Positions 8,762 through 18,056 of a DNA stretch of 64,000 bases are shown here, in pieces. Source of the DNA: CAYGZM01 sp964354365 (GTDB lineage Bacteria; Planctomycetota; Phycisphaerae; Sedimentisphaerales; Anaerobacaceae); contig CAYGZM010000001.1 in assembly GCA_964354365.1 (NCBI GenBank), positions 1-64,000 on the forward strand. Direction: 5' to 3'. The notes under the pieces were generated by a model. It had not been told where the DNA came from. It made no database searches and saw nothing but the letters and a program-made list of their open reading frames with translations. Both the position numbers and the translations under genes were made by a program. Each line of letters begins with the position of its first letter. Position 1 is the first letter of the stretch.

Positions 8762-10894
8762 TCATTCCGAATGTTGCACCACAGCCGCACAGGCTCGGCG
8801 AAGGTACTCTTCATACTCCCATTCGCCGCTGCTGCCGGTCTGGCGGGTGACGACGAGATCGAGGCTGGGCACGAACGCGATGATCTGCCCGCCCGAGCCG
8901 GGCTTGTCGCGCGCATCGGCTGGGATGCCGCGACCGCTGCGACCGCCCTCGCCCGTCAGCCGCGAGGGCAGCTCCCAGCCGTGTGAGAAAATCTCTGGAT
9001 TGAGCTTCCAACGCATCTCGGGGGTCTTCACGTCTTGCGTCGGCGCGGCGGTTTCGTCCACGAACCATTTGGGGATGACTTGCCGGTCGCCCCACCGCCC
9101 ACTATGCAACATGCAATAGGCAATGCGAGCCAGATCGCGCGCGGGCATACCCATTCCGTGCGATGGATGCCGGCCGACTCCCTCGCCGCCGTCGAAGTAC
9201 TGGAACCACCAGTGCTCGATCCCAAGCGGCTTAAAGAGAGCTTCCACGGCGAACTGATCGTAGGGCTTGCCCGTGACCGTCTCGCACACCAGTGACGCAT
9301 GGCAAAGGGCGTGCGTTGAGTAGCCACAGCCTGTTCCGGGATCAAAGGCGAGTTGCGCGGTGCGAGGGTCGCCGGTGTGGCCCAGTATGTACTCCCACGC
9401 ACCATCGTTCGATGCGCCGGTCGCTTCAGGACATAGGCCGGAGGTGTGGTTAAGCAATTGTCTGACCGTGATCTGTGCCTTATGCGGATCGCTGAGGGGC
9501 TGCGCCCACGGAATGAAATCAAAGGCACGGTCATTGAAGGTCATCTTCCTGGGCGTCTTGCCCTGTTGGCTCTGCTCGGAGGCGATGGCGAGCACTGTCG
9601 CGCAGATCGCCTTTGACACGGAAGCCACACGTCGAGCATCGGTCTTGGCGCTATTGCCGCGCTCGACTTCCAGAACGACGTATCCGCGCCGGATCACGAC
9701 GGCAGCGAATTCTCGCTTGTCGCTTGCGAGCAACCACTGTCTCAGGTCGTCCAGCTTTGCCGGCTCCATACCGGCAGCCCGGCGGATCTCGTCAGGATCG
9801 TCGAGCTTGCGCCAGCCCCCTTGTGACTCAGGCGGGGGAAAGTAGGTCCTGTCAGGCTCAATGGAAGCTGAATTTGCACGGGTCAGTCGCTGGATCGCGG
9901 CATAGACCTCAGGATCATCCGCCACCCCCTGGAAGGTGAACGGAAAGTGCTGATTGACCCCCACCTGCATCAGACCCCACGACGCCCCGTTGGCAACGCA
10001 CAGCTCGGCCGCCCTTGCGCCATCCATGCCCGTCTTTTCGTCTTCGTTGCACACGATGGGCTTGCCGTACTTCTTCATCGCTTGAATCCGTTTGGGAATA
10101 TCGTCGAGTTTGGTGCCGTTAAAGTGGATCAGCAGGAAGTCGCTCGCCCCGGCAACATTGTCCGGCAACATTCCATCGCCCAGTCCGCTTGTTGACACCA
10201 GCAGTTTGGGCGACACATTCTTTGCCAGCCGTATCAGCTCGACTTGGCCCTCAGGCCTCTTAAGGATTGGGTGGTCGAATCCGGAATGATTGAATTCGTT
10301 GGCGATTTCCAGAGCGACGTTGTTATGGCCGGATTCATCGATCCAGCGGACAGTGTTCAGGACACCCGCCCTCACTGCTTTCTCGTCCGTGAGGATTTGA
10401 TCTTGGCGCTGGTAGTAGCATCCAAGGATGACGACAACGCCGCTGCGGTCGCATGCCTCAATGACTCGCATCACGCGGTGCATGTAGTCCGTGCGAAGTG
10501 AACCATCGGGATTGAATGCTGAGTTAACAGCACCTTCGTAGCCGGGAAAGCCGCCCTGCAGGTTCACGGTGAACGCGCGAATACCCTTGTCCGCGTACTG
10601 CGGGACCCTTGCAATGAACTCGTTGGTGTTCTCATCGGCGCTGAATCCGGGGCGGCCCTTGTCCTCGAAAACGGCGTTGACCATCCGTACGTTCATGAGG
10701 AGCCCTTCCGCCTGGCTGGCCGAATACGTCAAATGATCGTTCAGGCGCCAATAGGCGTCTCGGATAGAGACCCGTGTCTGGACGCCGCTCGCCGAGTTGA
10801 AAGAAGCATGAGATTCGGATGATGATAGCAGGCTGACCGTGGTCACTGTGAACAAGGCCGCTATCCATCTGTTCAAAGTCAATATCGTACTCAT
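8762..10894 (-). CDS. Exported GH-A-type glycosidase fused to a beta-lactamase-family hydrolase
   Basis: 710 residues with a signal peptide (to about residue 30). Residues about 35-340 look like a clan GH-A (GH5-type) TIM barrel: ALEIANEF carries the acid/base Glu and KPIVCNEDEK a candidate nucleophile Glu. Residues about 370-700 are a class C beta-lactamase/esterase-like domain: SVSK gives Ser425 and Lys428 (SxxK), GYSTHA is the tyrosine motif position and PGSGGQII stands where KTG usually lies. Such domains act as esterases or peptidases. The fusion suggests one exported protein that both cleaves a glycan and removes an ester or peptide decoration. The substrates are unknown. Confidence 0.8.
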   Translation of the reverse strand: MSTILTLNRWIAALFTVTTVSLLSSSESHASFNSASGVQTRVSIRDAYWRLNDHLTYSASQAEGLLMNVRMVNAVFEDKGRPGFSADENTNEFIARVPQYADKGIRAFTVNLQGGFPGYEGAVNSAFNPDGSLRTDYMHRVMRVIEACDRSGVVVILGCYYQRQDQILTDEKAVRAGVLNTVRWIDESGHNNVALEIANEFNHSGFDHPILKRPEGQVELIRLAKNVSPKLLVSTSGLGDGMLPDNVAGASDFLLIHFNGTKLDDIPKRIQAMKKYGKPIVCNEDEKTGMDGARAAELCVANGASWGLMQVGVNQHFPFTFQGVADDPEVYAAIQRLTRANSASIEPDRTYFPPPESQGGWRKLDDPDEIRRAAGMEPAKLDDLRQWLLASDKREFAAVVIRRGYVVLEVERGNSAKTDARRVASVSKAICATVLAIASEQSQQGKTPRKMTFNDRAFDFIPWAQPLSDPHKAQITVRQLLNHTSGLCPEATGASNDGAWEYILGHTGDPRTAQLAFDPGTGCGYSTHALCHASLVCETVTGKPYDQFAVEALFKPLGIEHWWFQYFDGGEGVGRHPSHGMGMPARDLARIAYCMLHSGRWGDRQVIPKWFVDETAAPTQDVKTPEMRWKLNPEIFSHGWELPSRLTGEGGRSGRGIPADARDKPGSGGQIIAFVPSLDLVVTRQTGSSGEWEYEEYLRRACAAVVQHSE

Positions 10895-10941
10895 CGTAGT
10901 TTCCTCAAGGGCATAGCTTCGGCTTTCTATTCGTCAGACGC

Positions 10942-11961
10942 TTGCACCATCTGATTATACCTCCCGGCTCGTTTGTAAGCTACTCCAGCTGGTTGAATGG
11001 AAGGTATTCTGGGTCCATCACTATCCTATCGGCCGCCGAACGAAAATACGTAGTTGACATGACAGGCGAGCTGCCGGTAATATTGATGGAAATTGAGTCG
11101 GCAAGCGGAAACATTATGAAAACCTATATCTACGGAAATAGCGAGCTACTGGCGCAGCACGATGGGGATACTTCGGCTGATAGGTATTTCTACCTCCACG
11201 ACAGGTTAGGCTCGGTAAGGCTGGTGATTGACGATCAATCCGCTGTGAAGAACACGTACACGTACGAGCCGTTCGGGGAGATGTTTGCCACAGAGTGCAC
11301 AGAGACCACAGAGAATCCGTTCAAATTCACCGGGCAATACTTCGATTCCGAGATTGAAGAATACTACCTCCGCGCCCGCCAGTACAGCCCCCAAATCGCC
11401 CGCTTCACCTCCCGCGACCCGGTAAAAGGCACATTCTTGGAGCCGATGACTGTTCACCAGTATCTGTACTGCCTTAACGATCCGATAAACAGAACCGATC
11501 TCAGCGGGGGAAAATCTCTGAGCGAGTTGATGACGTCAATGTCGGTGGCGGCGGGCACCGCGGCTTCAACAGGCTATGCGTTTGCTCAACAGGCATGGAG
11601 GTTGGCCGGAGAGGTTTACATGGCAGCGTATGTAAGGGCAGCGGAAATAGGGTGGTTTGTACAAGGGATTTCAATGGGTAGCAACCGCCCAGCTTATAAT
11701 CCGATGACGTTGGCCAATAGGTTGCATCACATATTCGACTCCAGCGAGCTCGGGCACGAGTTGGACCCGCTAGTCAATTATTTCGGTTCTCAAGCCGGAG
11801 CATTTATGGCAGTCCATGGTGCCACTGCAACCAAGTTGAGCGGTGCCGTGAGCGGAGTATTTACAGGCCTTGTTGTTAGTGTCGAGGGATTTACCGTAGC
11901 CGTTAACGGAGCAGTAATAGATGGATTGGTACAGATATCGACCTTCTATTGGCCCGGATGA
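10942..11961 (+). pseudogene. RHS core with C-terminal tip, 5'-truncated
   Basis: The frame has an RHS/YD repeat-associated core: RYFYLHDRLGSVRLVID, TYEPFGE, FTGQYFDSEIEEYYLRARQY and FTSRDP, then the usual YLYCLNDPINRTDLSG boundary. What follows (about 150 residues) is a variable tip containing NRLHHIFD, HELDPLVNYFGS and AFMAVHG, a pattern resembling nuclease-type RHS toxin tips, plus a hydrophobic end. The signal peptide and upstream repeats expected of a full RHS protein are missing, and the only start is a TTG at 10942 without homology around it. It is therefore a remnant or a promoterless tip cassette. An immunity-like gene follows. Confidence 0.7.
11043..11428 (+). repeat. RHS core direct repeat, copy 1
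   Basis: About 385 bp encoding the RHS core, repeated at 12572-12953 with high identity; within it roughly 70 bases around 11155-11225 differ at only two or three positions. The paired copies flank the immunity-like gene and could recombine. Confidence 0.85.
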
Positions 11962-12053
11962 TGAGCGGCTGATTATCTTTGTCGCCACCATTGCTCTTTC
12001 GAGCGGTATTGCGGATGGTTGGCATTCGCGCTTGGAGTGTAGATGTGTTAACA

Positions 12054-12524
12054 ATGAATATCGGAACATGGCGAGTGACCTACGACCCTGATGCCACAAG
12101 GAAGCTATATACGCTTGCCAGCGCAGGCAATGCTGATTCTTGTGACTGTGATTTTTGCTTGAATTTTCTTGCACAAAGAGATTCCGCCTATCCGCCAACT
12201 GTACGGGAAGTGTTGTTGCAAATAGGTGTGGATTACAGGAAGGAAACCGAGCTTTCCTACGTCACGACACTCGCACCCGACTGTCATCTTTACCTAGGGC
12301 ATTTTATTTTTGTCGGCAGCGTGGAATGTTTGGCTGAGTCGAACGAGCCTTTCGAGGAAGTGCCTGGCCTGTTGGCACAAGTCGAGGTTACCGAGCGTTT
12401 CTCTTGGGGCTTCAAGGACAGCAAATCGGGTAGTCAGTACAAGACTCCCAACGGCAAGCCCCGTTCAGAACTTGTTTTCCAAACAAAGCTCGCTTGGGTC
12501 TTGGATCTGCCCGAACCTGCTTAG
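12054..12524 (+). CDS. RHS-associated immunity-like protein
   Basis: 156 residues from ATG 12054 (MNIGTW); the ribosome binding site is weak, and the start is chosen because conserved-looking sequence begins here. The N-terminal half holds VTYDPDATRKLYTLAS followed by a CDCDFCLNF cysteine cluster, then YPPTVREVLLQIGVDYRKE and HFIFVGSVE. I recall similar small proteins with a CxCxxC stretch and a GIDxxKE-like segment, often beside RHS or other toxin genes, but no function is established to my knowledge. Its position between a toxin-like tip and a second RHS core is exactly where immunity genes sit. Role inferred from context. Confidence 0.55.
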   Translation: MNIGTWRVTYDPDATRKLYTLASAGNADSCDCDFCLNFLAQRDSAYPPTVREVLLQIGVDYRKETELSYVTTLAPDCHLYLGHFIFVGSVECLAESNEPFEEVPGLLAQVEVTERFSWGFKDSKSGSQYKTPNGKPRSELVFQTKLAWVLDLPEPA

Positions 12525-12955
12525 GAGTTTTTCTGAATAGGCCGACGGCCGCCGGTGTAGCTGTCGAGAGCAAATATGTTGTTGACATCACGGGGAATCT
12601 GCCGACAATACTATTGGAAATCAATCCGTCCACCGGCTCTTTGACAAAAACATATATTTACGGGAACTGCGAGATTCTGGCACAGCACGATGGGGATACT
12701 TCGGCTGATAGGTACTTCTACCTCCACGACAGGTTAGGCTCGGTGCGGCTGGTCATTGATGAAGCAGGCGCAGTGCAGAACTACTACACTTATGAGCCGT
12801 TTGGCCAGACAATAGAATCCGGCGGAACGCTCGATAATCCCTTCCGCTTCACCGGCCAATACTTCGATTCCGAGATCGAAGAATACTACCTCCGCGCCCG
12901 CCAGTACAACCCCCACCTCGCCCGCTTTACCTCCCGTGACCCCATCGCAGGCTGA
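12494..12955 (+). pseudogene. Second RHS core fragment, tip lost
   Basis: Homology to RHS cores begins near 12565 (KYVVDITGNLPTILLEI) and covers the same core as the copy at 11043, ending FTSRDPIAG and an immediate stop. In copy 1 this position continues into the tip, so copy 2 has lost its tip just after the core boundary. The next gene, on the other strand, ends only 18 bp away, placing a probable rearrangement junction at about 12953. It has no start of its own; it overlaps the end of the immunity-like gene in another frame. A remnant displaced cassette. Confidence 0.75.
12572..12953 (+). repeat. RHS core direct repeat, copy 2
   Basis: Partner of the repeat at 11043-11428; same orientation. 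The identity stops right after the SRDP codons, matching the edge of the conserved RHS core. Confidence 0.85.
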
Positions 12956-12973
12956 TCCGCTGAGTCACTGGGT

Positions 12974-14215
12974 TTATTCGAGGGGGAGAGGGTCGTTGTC
13001 CATCTGGGTTTTGCGTTCGGCCTTGATTCGGGCGATTTCGTCGGCTGCGGCGTCTATGCTCACTTTATCGCAGTGAAGGGCGAAGTCTATCGTGAATGAG
13101 CGGCTCTGGTGCGGGGCGAGCTTGGGGACCCGGCCAAATTTTCGCTCGACCGACCTGTTGCGGGAGAAGCCGGTGCCCGGCTCAAGCCCCGTTACATACC
13201 CGTCTTCAAGGGCGACCGGGTTCTTCCAGAGCGTGAAGCAGGGCAGTTGCTCGATGGAAAAGGCCATCGAGACGGCTTTGTCGCCTTTGGCGTTGCGGAG
13301 CATTACCTTTGTATTGTTGTTCTCATCAGCCCAAAGCTGCATACAGAAGACGTGTTCGGGCACTCCCGGCGTCGGGGCTGGATACGAGTCATAGCTTTTC
13401 AGACCGGAAGCCGAGATGTCGTTGATCGGCGTGACACGGCGGACGGGTGCAATGAATTTTGCGCCTTGTTCCATCAGGGGCGGGCCGTAGTTGGCGTGGT
13501 AGAGGATGCCGAATTCCTGCTCGACGGTGCTGCGGTTGGTTATCGTGTCCGATACTTGCAGCGTGTTGGAGTTAGGCAGTGTTGATATCTCTGCGAGGAG
13601 CTCGAGTTTCGGCCCGTGCAGGCAGGCCTCTTCGACCCTTCCTCGTATTCGGATGCGGTAGGGGGGTCGGCGTTCGATAATCACTTCGACCTGCGAGGCG
13701 GGGATGTTACCAATTTTTCCGTGCAAGGTCAGGTCCATCGACGATTTCTTGCCGGTATTGTCGATGAACTCATCCGGCCCCGGCGCCCCTAAGAACTCCA
13801 GTCCGCAGCGGACCATCCATTCGTTGAAGCCGTACAGCCAGCCAAGTCCCTGCCGTTCGCTGAGGTTGACGAATTTCGGATGAACGAGGCCTTTGACCGG
13901 CGAATCCCAGCCGAGACGCAAATCATCCATAATCACCTGCTGGATGGACATTCCGCGTGTGGGGACGATGGTGAAGCGGCCCCTGCCGTTGTTGACCTCG
14001 ATGACCTCGACGCCTTCCTGTCTGCCGCCGTGGAGGACATATTTATCCACCGACCACGGGATGGGGCAGTCGGGCGTGACTTGGCGGGAAGTAATGTGGA
14101 GGGTCTCGATATAGACGTTCTGCCCGACGTCGGTAAGGATGATGCGGTGAGGCTCGAGGGCCTGGTTTGAAGAGACTGCGGCAATAATCGTGATGAGGTA
14201 TGCCAAGTTTGCCAT
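12974..14215 (-). CDS. DUF4432 aldose-1-epimerase-like protein, exported
   Basis: 413 residues from ATG 14215 (MANLAYL), which opens with a signal-like hydrophobic segment; an in-frame ATG at 14287 would add 24 non-conserved residues. The body matches DUF4432, a galactose-mutarotase-fold family: VLHGGRQEGVEVIEVNNGR, TIVPTRGMSIQ, LGWDSPVKG and FGILYHANYGPP. Such proteins bind or epimerise sugars at the anomeric carbon; the true substrate of DUF4432 is not known to me. Divergently placed to a Gfo/Idh/MocA oxidoreductase, it fits a local sugar-catabolism theme. Confidence 0.82.
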   Translation of the reverse strand: MANLAYLITIIAAVSSNQALEPHRIILTDVGQNVYIETLHITSRQVTPDCPIPWSVDKYVLHGGRQEGVEVIEVNNGRGRFTIVPTRGMSIQQVIMDDLRLGWDSPVKGLVHPKFVNLSERQGLGWLYGFNEWMVRCGLEFLGAPGPDEFIDNTGKKSSMDLTLHGKIGNIPASQVEVIIERRPPYRIRIRGRVEEACLHGPKLELLAEISTLPNSNTLQVSDTITNRSTVEQEFGILYHANYGPPLMEQGAKFIAPVRRVTPINDISASGLKSYDSYPAPTPGVPEHVFCMQLWADENNNTKVMLRNAKGDKAVSMAFSIEQLPCFTLWKNPVALEDGYVTGLEPGTGFSRNRSVERKFGRVPKLAPHQSRSFTIDFALHCDKVSIDAAADEIARIKAERKTQMDNDPLPLE

Positions 14216-14322
14216 TTTTCGCCTTTCCGAATGGATCGTATGACAGCCGCCGACGGATTCGTCTGTTTGGCGGCTGATTTTCATCAATTTAGCAAATCAG
14301 GGTGGTTGTGCAAGGGAAATGG

Positions 14323-14353
14323 TTGTGCGTTCCCGGTGCGGCTTTGGTATAAT
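14323..14353 (+). promoter_or_regulatory. Candidate extended -10 promoter for the oxidoreductase gene
   Basis: TATAAT at 14348-14353 is preceded by TG one base upstream (extended -10). TTGTGC at 14323-14328 is a possible -35 at 19 bp. It lies about 100 bp before the ATG at 14452. Consensus match only. Confidence 0.5.
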
Positions 14354-14451
14354 GTGCGACAATTGAGCTTGGCTGCGTAGCCCAGCGGGTCTGCAGAAAA
14401 GGAATACAGGATGGGGCTTTGTTCAGGTTAGTCCCTTTTGGAGGATTTACT

Positions 14452-15702
14452 ATGCGAGGTTCTTATTCACGTCGAGGTTTTTTACAGGCTGCCGCCGCCG
14501 GCAGCGCCGCTTTGGCGATGTCCGCGACGAGCTACTCTCGCGTCATCGGCGCCAATGAGCGGATTTCAATCGGTGTCATAGGCTGCGGGAGTCGCGGCGT
14601 CGGCGCGCACATGGCCGGCGTGAACGAGCACGCCAAGAGCCAGAATATCGAAATCACGGCGGTTTGCGACCCGTGGCGGGTCCGGCAGGAGGTCGCCTCA
14701 GCCACGGCCAAGGAGTGGTACGGGCGCGAGGCGCGGAAGTTCTCGTCATACCGCGATTTGCTGGCGCTCAAAGATGTGGACGCAGTTATGATCGCATCCT
14801 GCGACCATCAGCACACGACGCATCTCAAGGCCGCCGCCGAGGCCGGCAAGGACGCCTATTGCGAAAAGCCGCTGGCGATGAGGCTCGACGGGCTCATAGA
14901 CGCCTGCGACGCGGTCAAGAAGGCCAATGTAGTCGTCCAGATTGGCACGCAGTTGCGCAGCCTGCCGAGCTTTACCGGATGTCGGGAGCTTTACAAGACC
15001 GGCATCCTCGGGACGGTGGCGCGAATCGAACAGTGCCGCAACGGGGAGAAGCCCTATTGGTACGGTTACGTCAAGGAGGTCAAGGCCGAGGACGTGGACT
15101 GGAAAGAGTTCCTGATGGACCGTCCTATGCGGGCGTTCGACCCGGTGCTGTACTCGGGCTGGTACGGATACCGTGAATTCTCCGACGGGCCGGTCCCCGG
15201 ATTCGGCAGCCATTTCATCGACCTGGTGCACTATATCACCGGCGCCAAATTCCCCGCGAGCTGCGTTTGCTTGGGAGGGACATTCACCTGGAAGGACGAG
15301 CACAAGTTCACCTGTCCCGACCACGTCCAGGCCCTTTGGATTTATCCGGAGGGCTTTATGGTCAGCTACTCGACGAACTTCGGCAACGGCAGCGGCAACA
15401 GCTTCAAGATATTCGGCGATCAGGGCGTGCTCGATATGGTCAGTTGGACCGAGCCGATGCTCTCGGCGGAAGGAGGAGGCAAGAGGATGGGCCAGATTCG
15501 GGGCCAGAAGCGGGTCGAGGACGTTGCTCGCCCGGACCACTTCCTCGACTGGCTCCAGTGCCTGCGGACGCGCGGGACGCCGAACGCCTCCATTGACGCC
15601 GGCTATCAGCACGCGGTCGCTGTCATAATGGCGATGCAGTCGTACGACACCGGCAAACGAACGGTCTATGACGCGCAGAAACGCGAGATTCGTGAGGGTT
15701 GA
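14452..15702 (+). CDS. Tat-exported Gfo/Idh/MocA family oxidoreductase
   Basis: 416 residues from ATG 14452, preceded by GGAGG; upstream in-frame codons lack a Shine-Dalgarno. The N-terminus carries a Tat motif, SRRGFLQAAAAGSAAL. Then comes the NAD(P)-binding Rossmann start ISIGVIGCGSRGVGAHMAG and, at about residue 135, the family motif CEKPLAM. The C-terminal alpha/beta domain spans about 150-390. These enzymes oxidise or reduce hydroxyls of sugars or inositols, or act in glycosidic bond cleavage by redox; here the folded, cofactor-loaded enzyme would be sent across the membrane. It is 30 bp upstream of the TIM barrel fusion gene, probably in one operon. Confidence 0.88.
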   Translation: MRGSYSRRGFLQAAAAGSAALAMSATSYSRVIGANERISIGVIGCGSRGVGAHMAGVNEHAKSQNIEITAVCDPWRVRQEVASATAKEWYGREARKFSSYRDLLALKDVDAVMIASCDHQHTTHLKAAAEAGKDAYCEKPLAMRLDGLIDACDAVKKANVVVQIGTQLRSLPSFTGCRELYKTGILGTVARIEQCRNGEKPYWYGYVKEVKAEDVDWKEFLMDRPMRAFDPVLYSGWYGYREFSDGPVPGFGSHFIDLVHYITGAKFPASCVCLGGTFTWKDEHKFTCPDHVQALWIYPEGFMVSYSTNFGNGSGNSFKIFGDQGVLDMVSWTEPMLSAEGGGKRMGQIRGQKRVEDVARPDHFLDWLQCLRTRGTPNASIDAGYQHAVAVIMAMQSYDTGKRTVYDAQKREIREG

Positions 15703-15732
15703 CAGCGCGATTAGATAGCGAGGAGAACGAAA

Positions 15733-18018
15733 ATGAATTCATTGAACAATGTGTCACGGCGGGATTTCCTGTGTGAATCGCTGAAAGTCGGGGCGGCAGG
15801 CGTGGCGATGCCCTGGCTGGCGTCCGGCTTGGCTGCGGAAGAATCAAGAAGCAAGGAGCGCTGGCAGATTGGCTGTTATACGCGGCCCTGGGACCAGTAC
15901 GATTACCGGGTCGCGCTCGATGCGATTGCCGAGGCCGGCTTCAAGTACGCGGGCCTGATGACGACCAAGTCCGACACGCGCCTGGTGATTTCCGTCTCGA
16001 CCACGCTCGAAGAGGCCGGGAAGGTCGGCGAAGAGGTGAAAAAACGCGGCTTGGCTGTGCCGTCGGTGTATGGCGGCGATATCCCCGTGTCTGAATCGCT
16101 GGAAGCGGGGATTGCCGGCCTGCGCAGGCTTATCGACAATTGCGCCGCGTGCGGGGCCAGGAACCTGCTGATGGGCGGGGTCGGCGACGAGAAGCTCTAC
16201 GAGGCATACTACAAGGCCATTGCCGAGTGCTGCGGTTACGCCGCCGAGAAGGGTATCGGCATCAGCATCAAGCCACACGGCGGCCTCAATGCCACCGGCC
16301 CGCAATGCCGAAAGACCATTGAAGCGGTCGGCCACAAGAACTTCCGAATCTGGTACGACCCGGGCAACATTTATTACTACTCCGAAGGCAAGCTCGACCC
16401 GGTCGCCGATGCCGCGACGGTCGATGGGCTTGTGGTGGGGATGTCCATAAAGGATTACAAGCACCCTAAGAATGTAGCAGTGACGCCGGGGACGGGGCAG
16501 GTGGATTTTGCTAAGGTGATGGCCCGGCTCAAGGAGGGCGGCTTCAAACGTGGTGCGCTCGTTGTCGAGTGCCTCGAACCAGGCGACCTGGTCAAGACTC
16601 TGGCCGAGGCCAGGAAGGCCCGGCAGTTCCTGGAGGAGCTGACCGGCCAGTCCGCCGCTGCTTTGGCGGCGGCGCCTGCGGCGTTGTCGGACGTTCTGAG
16701 GGCGGGTATCGCCGTTGTCGATATCACTCCGCCTCTCGGCTACCGAATGAGCGGGTACTTCAACGAACGGCTGAGCACGGGCGTATCGAATCCGCTCCGC
16801 GCCAAGGCTGTTGTTCTCAAGCAGGCCCGCGAAAGTGCGGCGATGGTATTCTGCGACATAATAGGCATATCGCAGGATGTCTCCTCGCACGCCCGCAGGC
16901 AGGCCGCCGAACGAACCGGCATCCCCGCCGGGAATATCCTCATTGCCGCAACACACAGTCACACGGGGCCGCTCTATTTCGGCGCCTTGAGGAAGCACTT
17001 CCACGATACAGCCGTCGCCGAGCACGGCAGCGACCCCTGCGAAACAGGTGATTACCCGTCTGAGTTTGTCGCAAAGCTCGTCGAAGTCATAACGCAGGCT
17101 GATACGGCCGCCAGGCCCGTCCGCATTGAAGCGGGCGTCACGCGGCAGCAGGGCCTTTCGTTCAATCGACGATTCCGCATGAAAGATGGGACCGTCCGCT
17201 TCAATCCCGGCGTATTGAACCCCGACATTGTCCAGGCCGCCGGGCCTATAGACCCCGGTGTTGGGATCGTGTTCCTCAAAGAGACTGAAAAAGCCTCGCC
17301 TCTCGCGGCGATTGTGAACTTCGCGCTGCACCTCGACACCGTAGGCGGGACTCTGTACGCGGCGGATTATCCCTATTACATAGAGCAATCGCTCCGCGAG
17401 AAATACGGGGACAAATTCGTCCTGCTCTTCGGCACGGGCACGTGCGGCGACATCAACCACATCGACGTTACGAAAAAGGAACGCCTCAAGACCGACTACA
17501 TAGGCGGAACGCTTGGCGATACGGTGAGCGCCGCGACAAGAGATCTAAAAGCGGTCTCCGCCCCTGCGCTGGCCGTGCGAAGCGAGGTGGTGCAAGTGCC
17601 TCTTCAGAGATACGGCCCGGATGATATCGCCTGGGCCCGCGAGAATATCAAGAAGGTGGGCACGCCGGATTTGCCGTTTCTCGACCAGGTCAAGGCGTAT
17701 AAGATTTTATCGCTCGAGCTGCGCGGCGGCGATACTATCGGCCTTGAAGTCCAGGTCTTTCGGCTGAGCCGTGACGTGGCTGTGGTCGGCCTGCCGGGCG
17801 AGGTCTTTGTGGATTTGGGCCTTGCTATCAAGCAAGCCAGCCCCTTCGCCACGACGCTGGTAATCGAGCTGTGCCAGGATGCACCCGGCTACATCCCCAC
17901 AGAAAAGGCCTTCGCCGAGGGCAGCTACGAAACGGTCAACTCCCGCATCGCCTCTGGCGGCGGTGAAAAAATGACCCAAACCGCCATCCGCCTGCTCAAA
18001 GAACTTGCACAATCGTAG
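15733..18018 (+). CDS. Tat-exported sugar isomerase-like TIM barrel fused to neutral ceramidase-like domain
   Basis: 761 residues with a Tat signal (SRRDFLCESLKVGAAG). Residues about 38-310 are an AP-endonuclease-2 type TIM barrel as in sugar phosphate isomerases/epimerases (GYAAEKGIGISIKPHGG, WYDPGNIYYYSEGK, LVVECLEPGD). After an alanine-rich linker (AAALAAAPAALSD) residues about 325-755 match neutral/alkaline ceramidase N-terminal-like proteins (VDITPPLGYRMSGY, ATHSHTGP, FGTGTCGDINH). That domain is a zinc-amidase fold found in many planctomycete proteins of unknown substrate. Read as one uninterrupted frame. The preceding oxidoreductase is 30 bp away. The linked functions suggest stepwise processing of a sugar or sugar-lipid. 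Confidence 0.85.
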   Translation: MNSLNNVSRRDFLCESLKVGAAGVAMPWLASGLAAEESRSKERWQIGCYTRPWDQYDYRVALDAIAEAGFKYAGLMTTKSDTRLVISVSTTLEEAGKVGEEVKKRGLAVPSVYGGDIPVSESLEAGIAGLRRLIDNCAACGARNLLMGGVGDEKLYEAYYKAIAECCGYAAEKGIGISIKPHGGLNATGPQCRKTIEAVGHKNFRIWYDPGNIYYYSEGKLDPVADAATVDGLVVGMSIKDYKHPKNVAVTPGTGQVDFAKVMARLKEGGFKRGALVVECLEPGDLVKTLAEARKARQFLEELTGQSAAALAAAPAALSDVLRAGIAVVDITPPLGYRMSGYFNERLSTGVSNPLRAKAVVLKQARESAAMVFCDIIGISQDVSSHARRQAAERTGIPAGNILIAATHSHTGPLYFGALRKHFHDTAVAEHGSDPCETGDYPSEFVAKLVEVITQADTAARPVRIEAGVTRQQGLSFNRRFRMKDGTVRFNPGVLNPDIVQAAGPIDPGVGIVFLKETEKASPLAAIVNFALHLDTVGGTLYAADYPYYIEQSLREKYGDKFVLLFGTGTCGDINHIDVTKKERLKTDYIGGTLGDTVSAATRDLKAVSAPALAVRSEVVQVPLQRYGPDDIAWARENIKKVGTPDLPFLDQVKAYKILSLELRGGDTIGLEVQVFRLSRDVAVVGLPGEVFVDLGLAIKQASPFATTLVIELCQDAPGYIPTEKAFAEGSYETVNSRIASGGGEKMTQTAIRLLKELAQS

Positions 18019-18056
18019 TGCCCCTGTAGCTTACCTCCATCGTGCCGGACTGGCCC

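Noticed and set aside
15844..17460. A 538-codon minus-strand open frame opposite the TIM barrel-ceramidase gene
   Set aside because: It is the mirror of a well-supported gene in GC-rich sequence, with no ribosome binding site and no domain.
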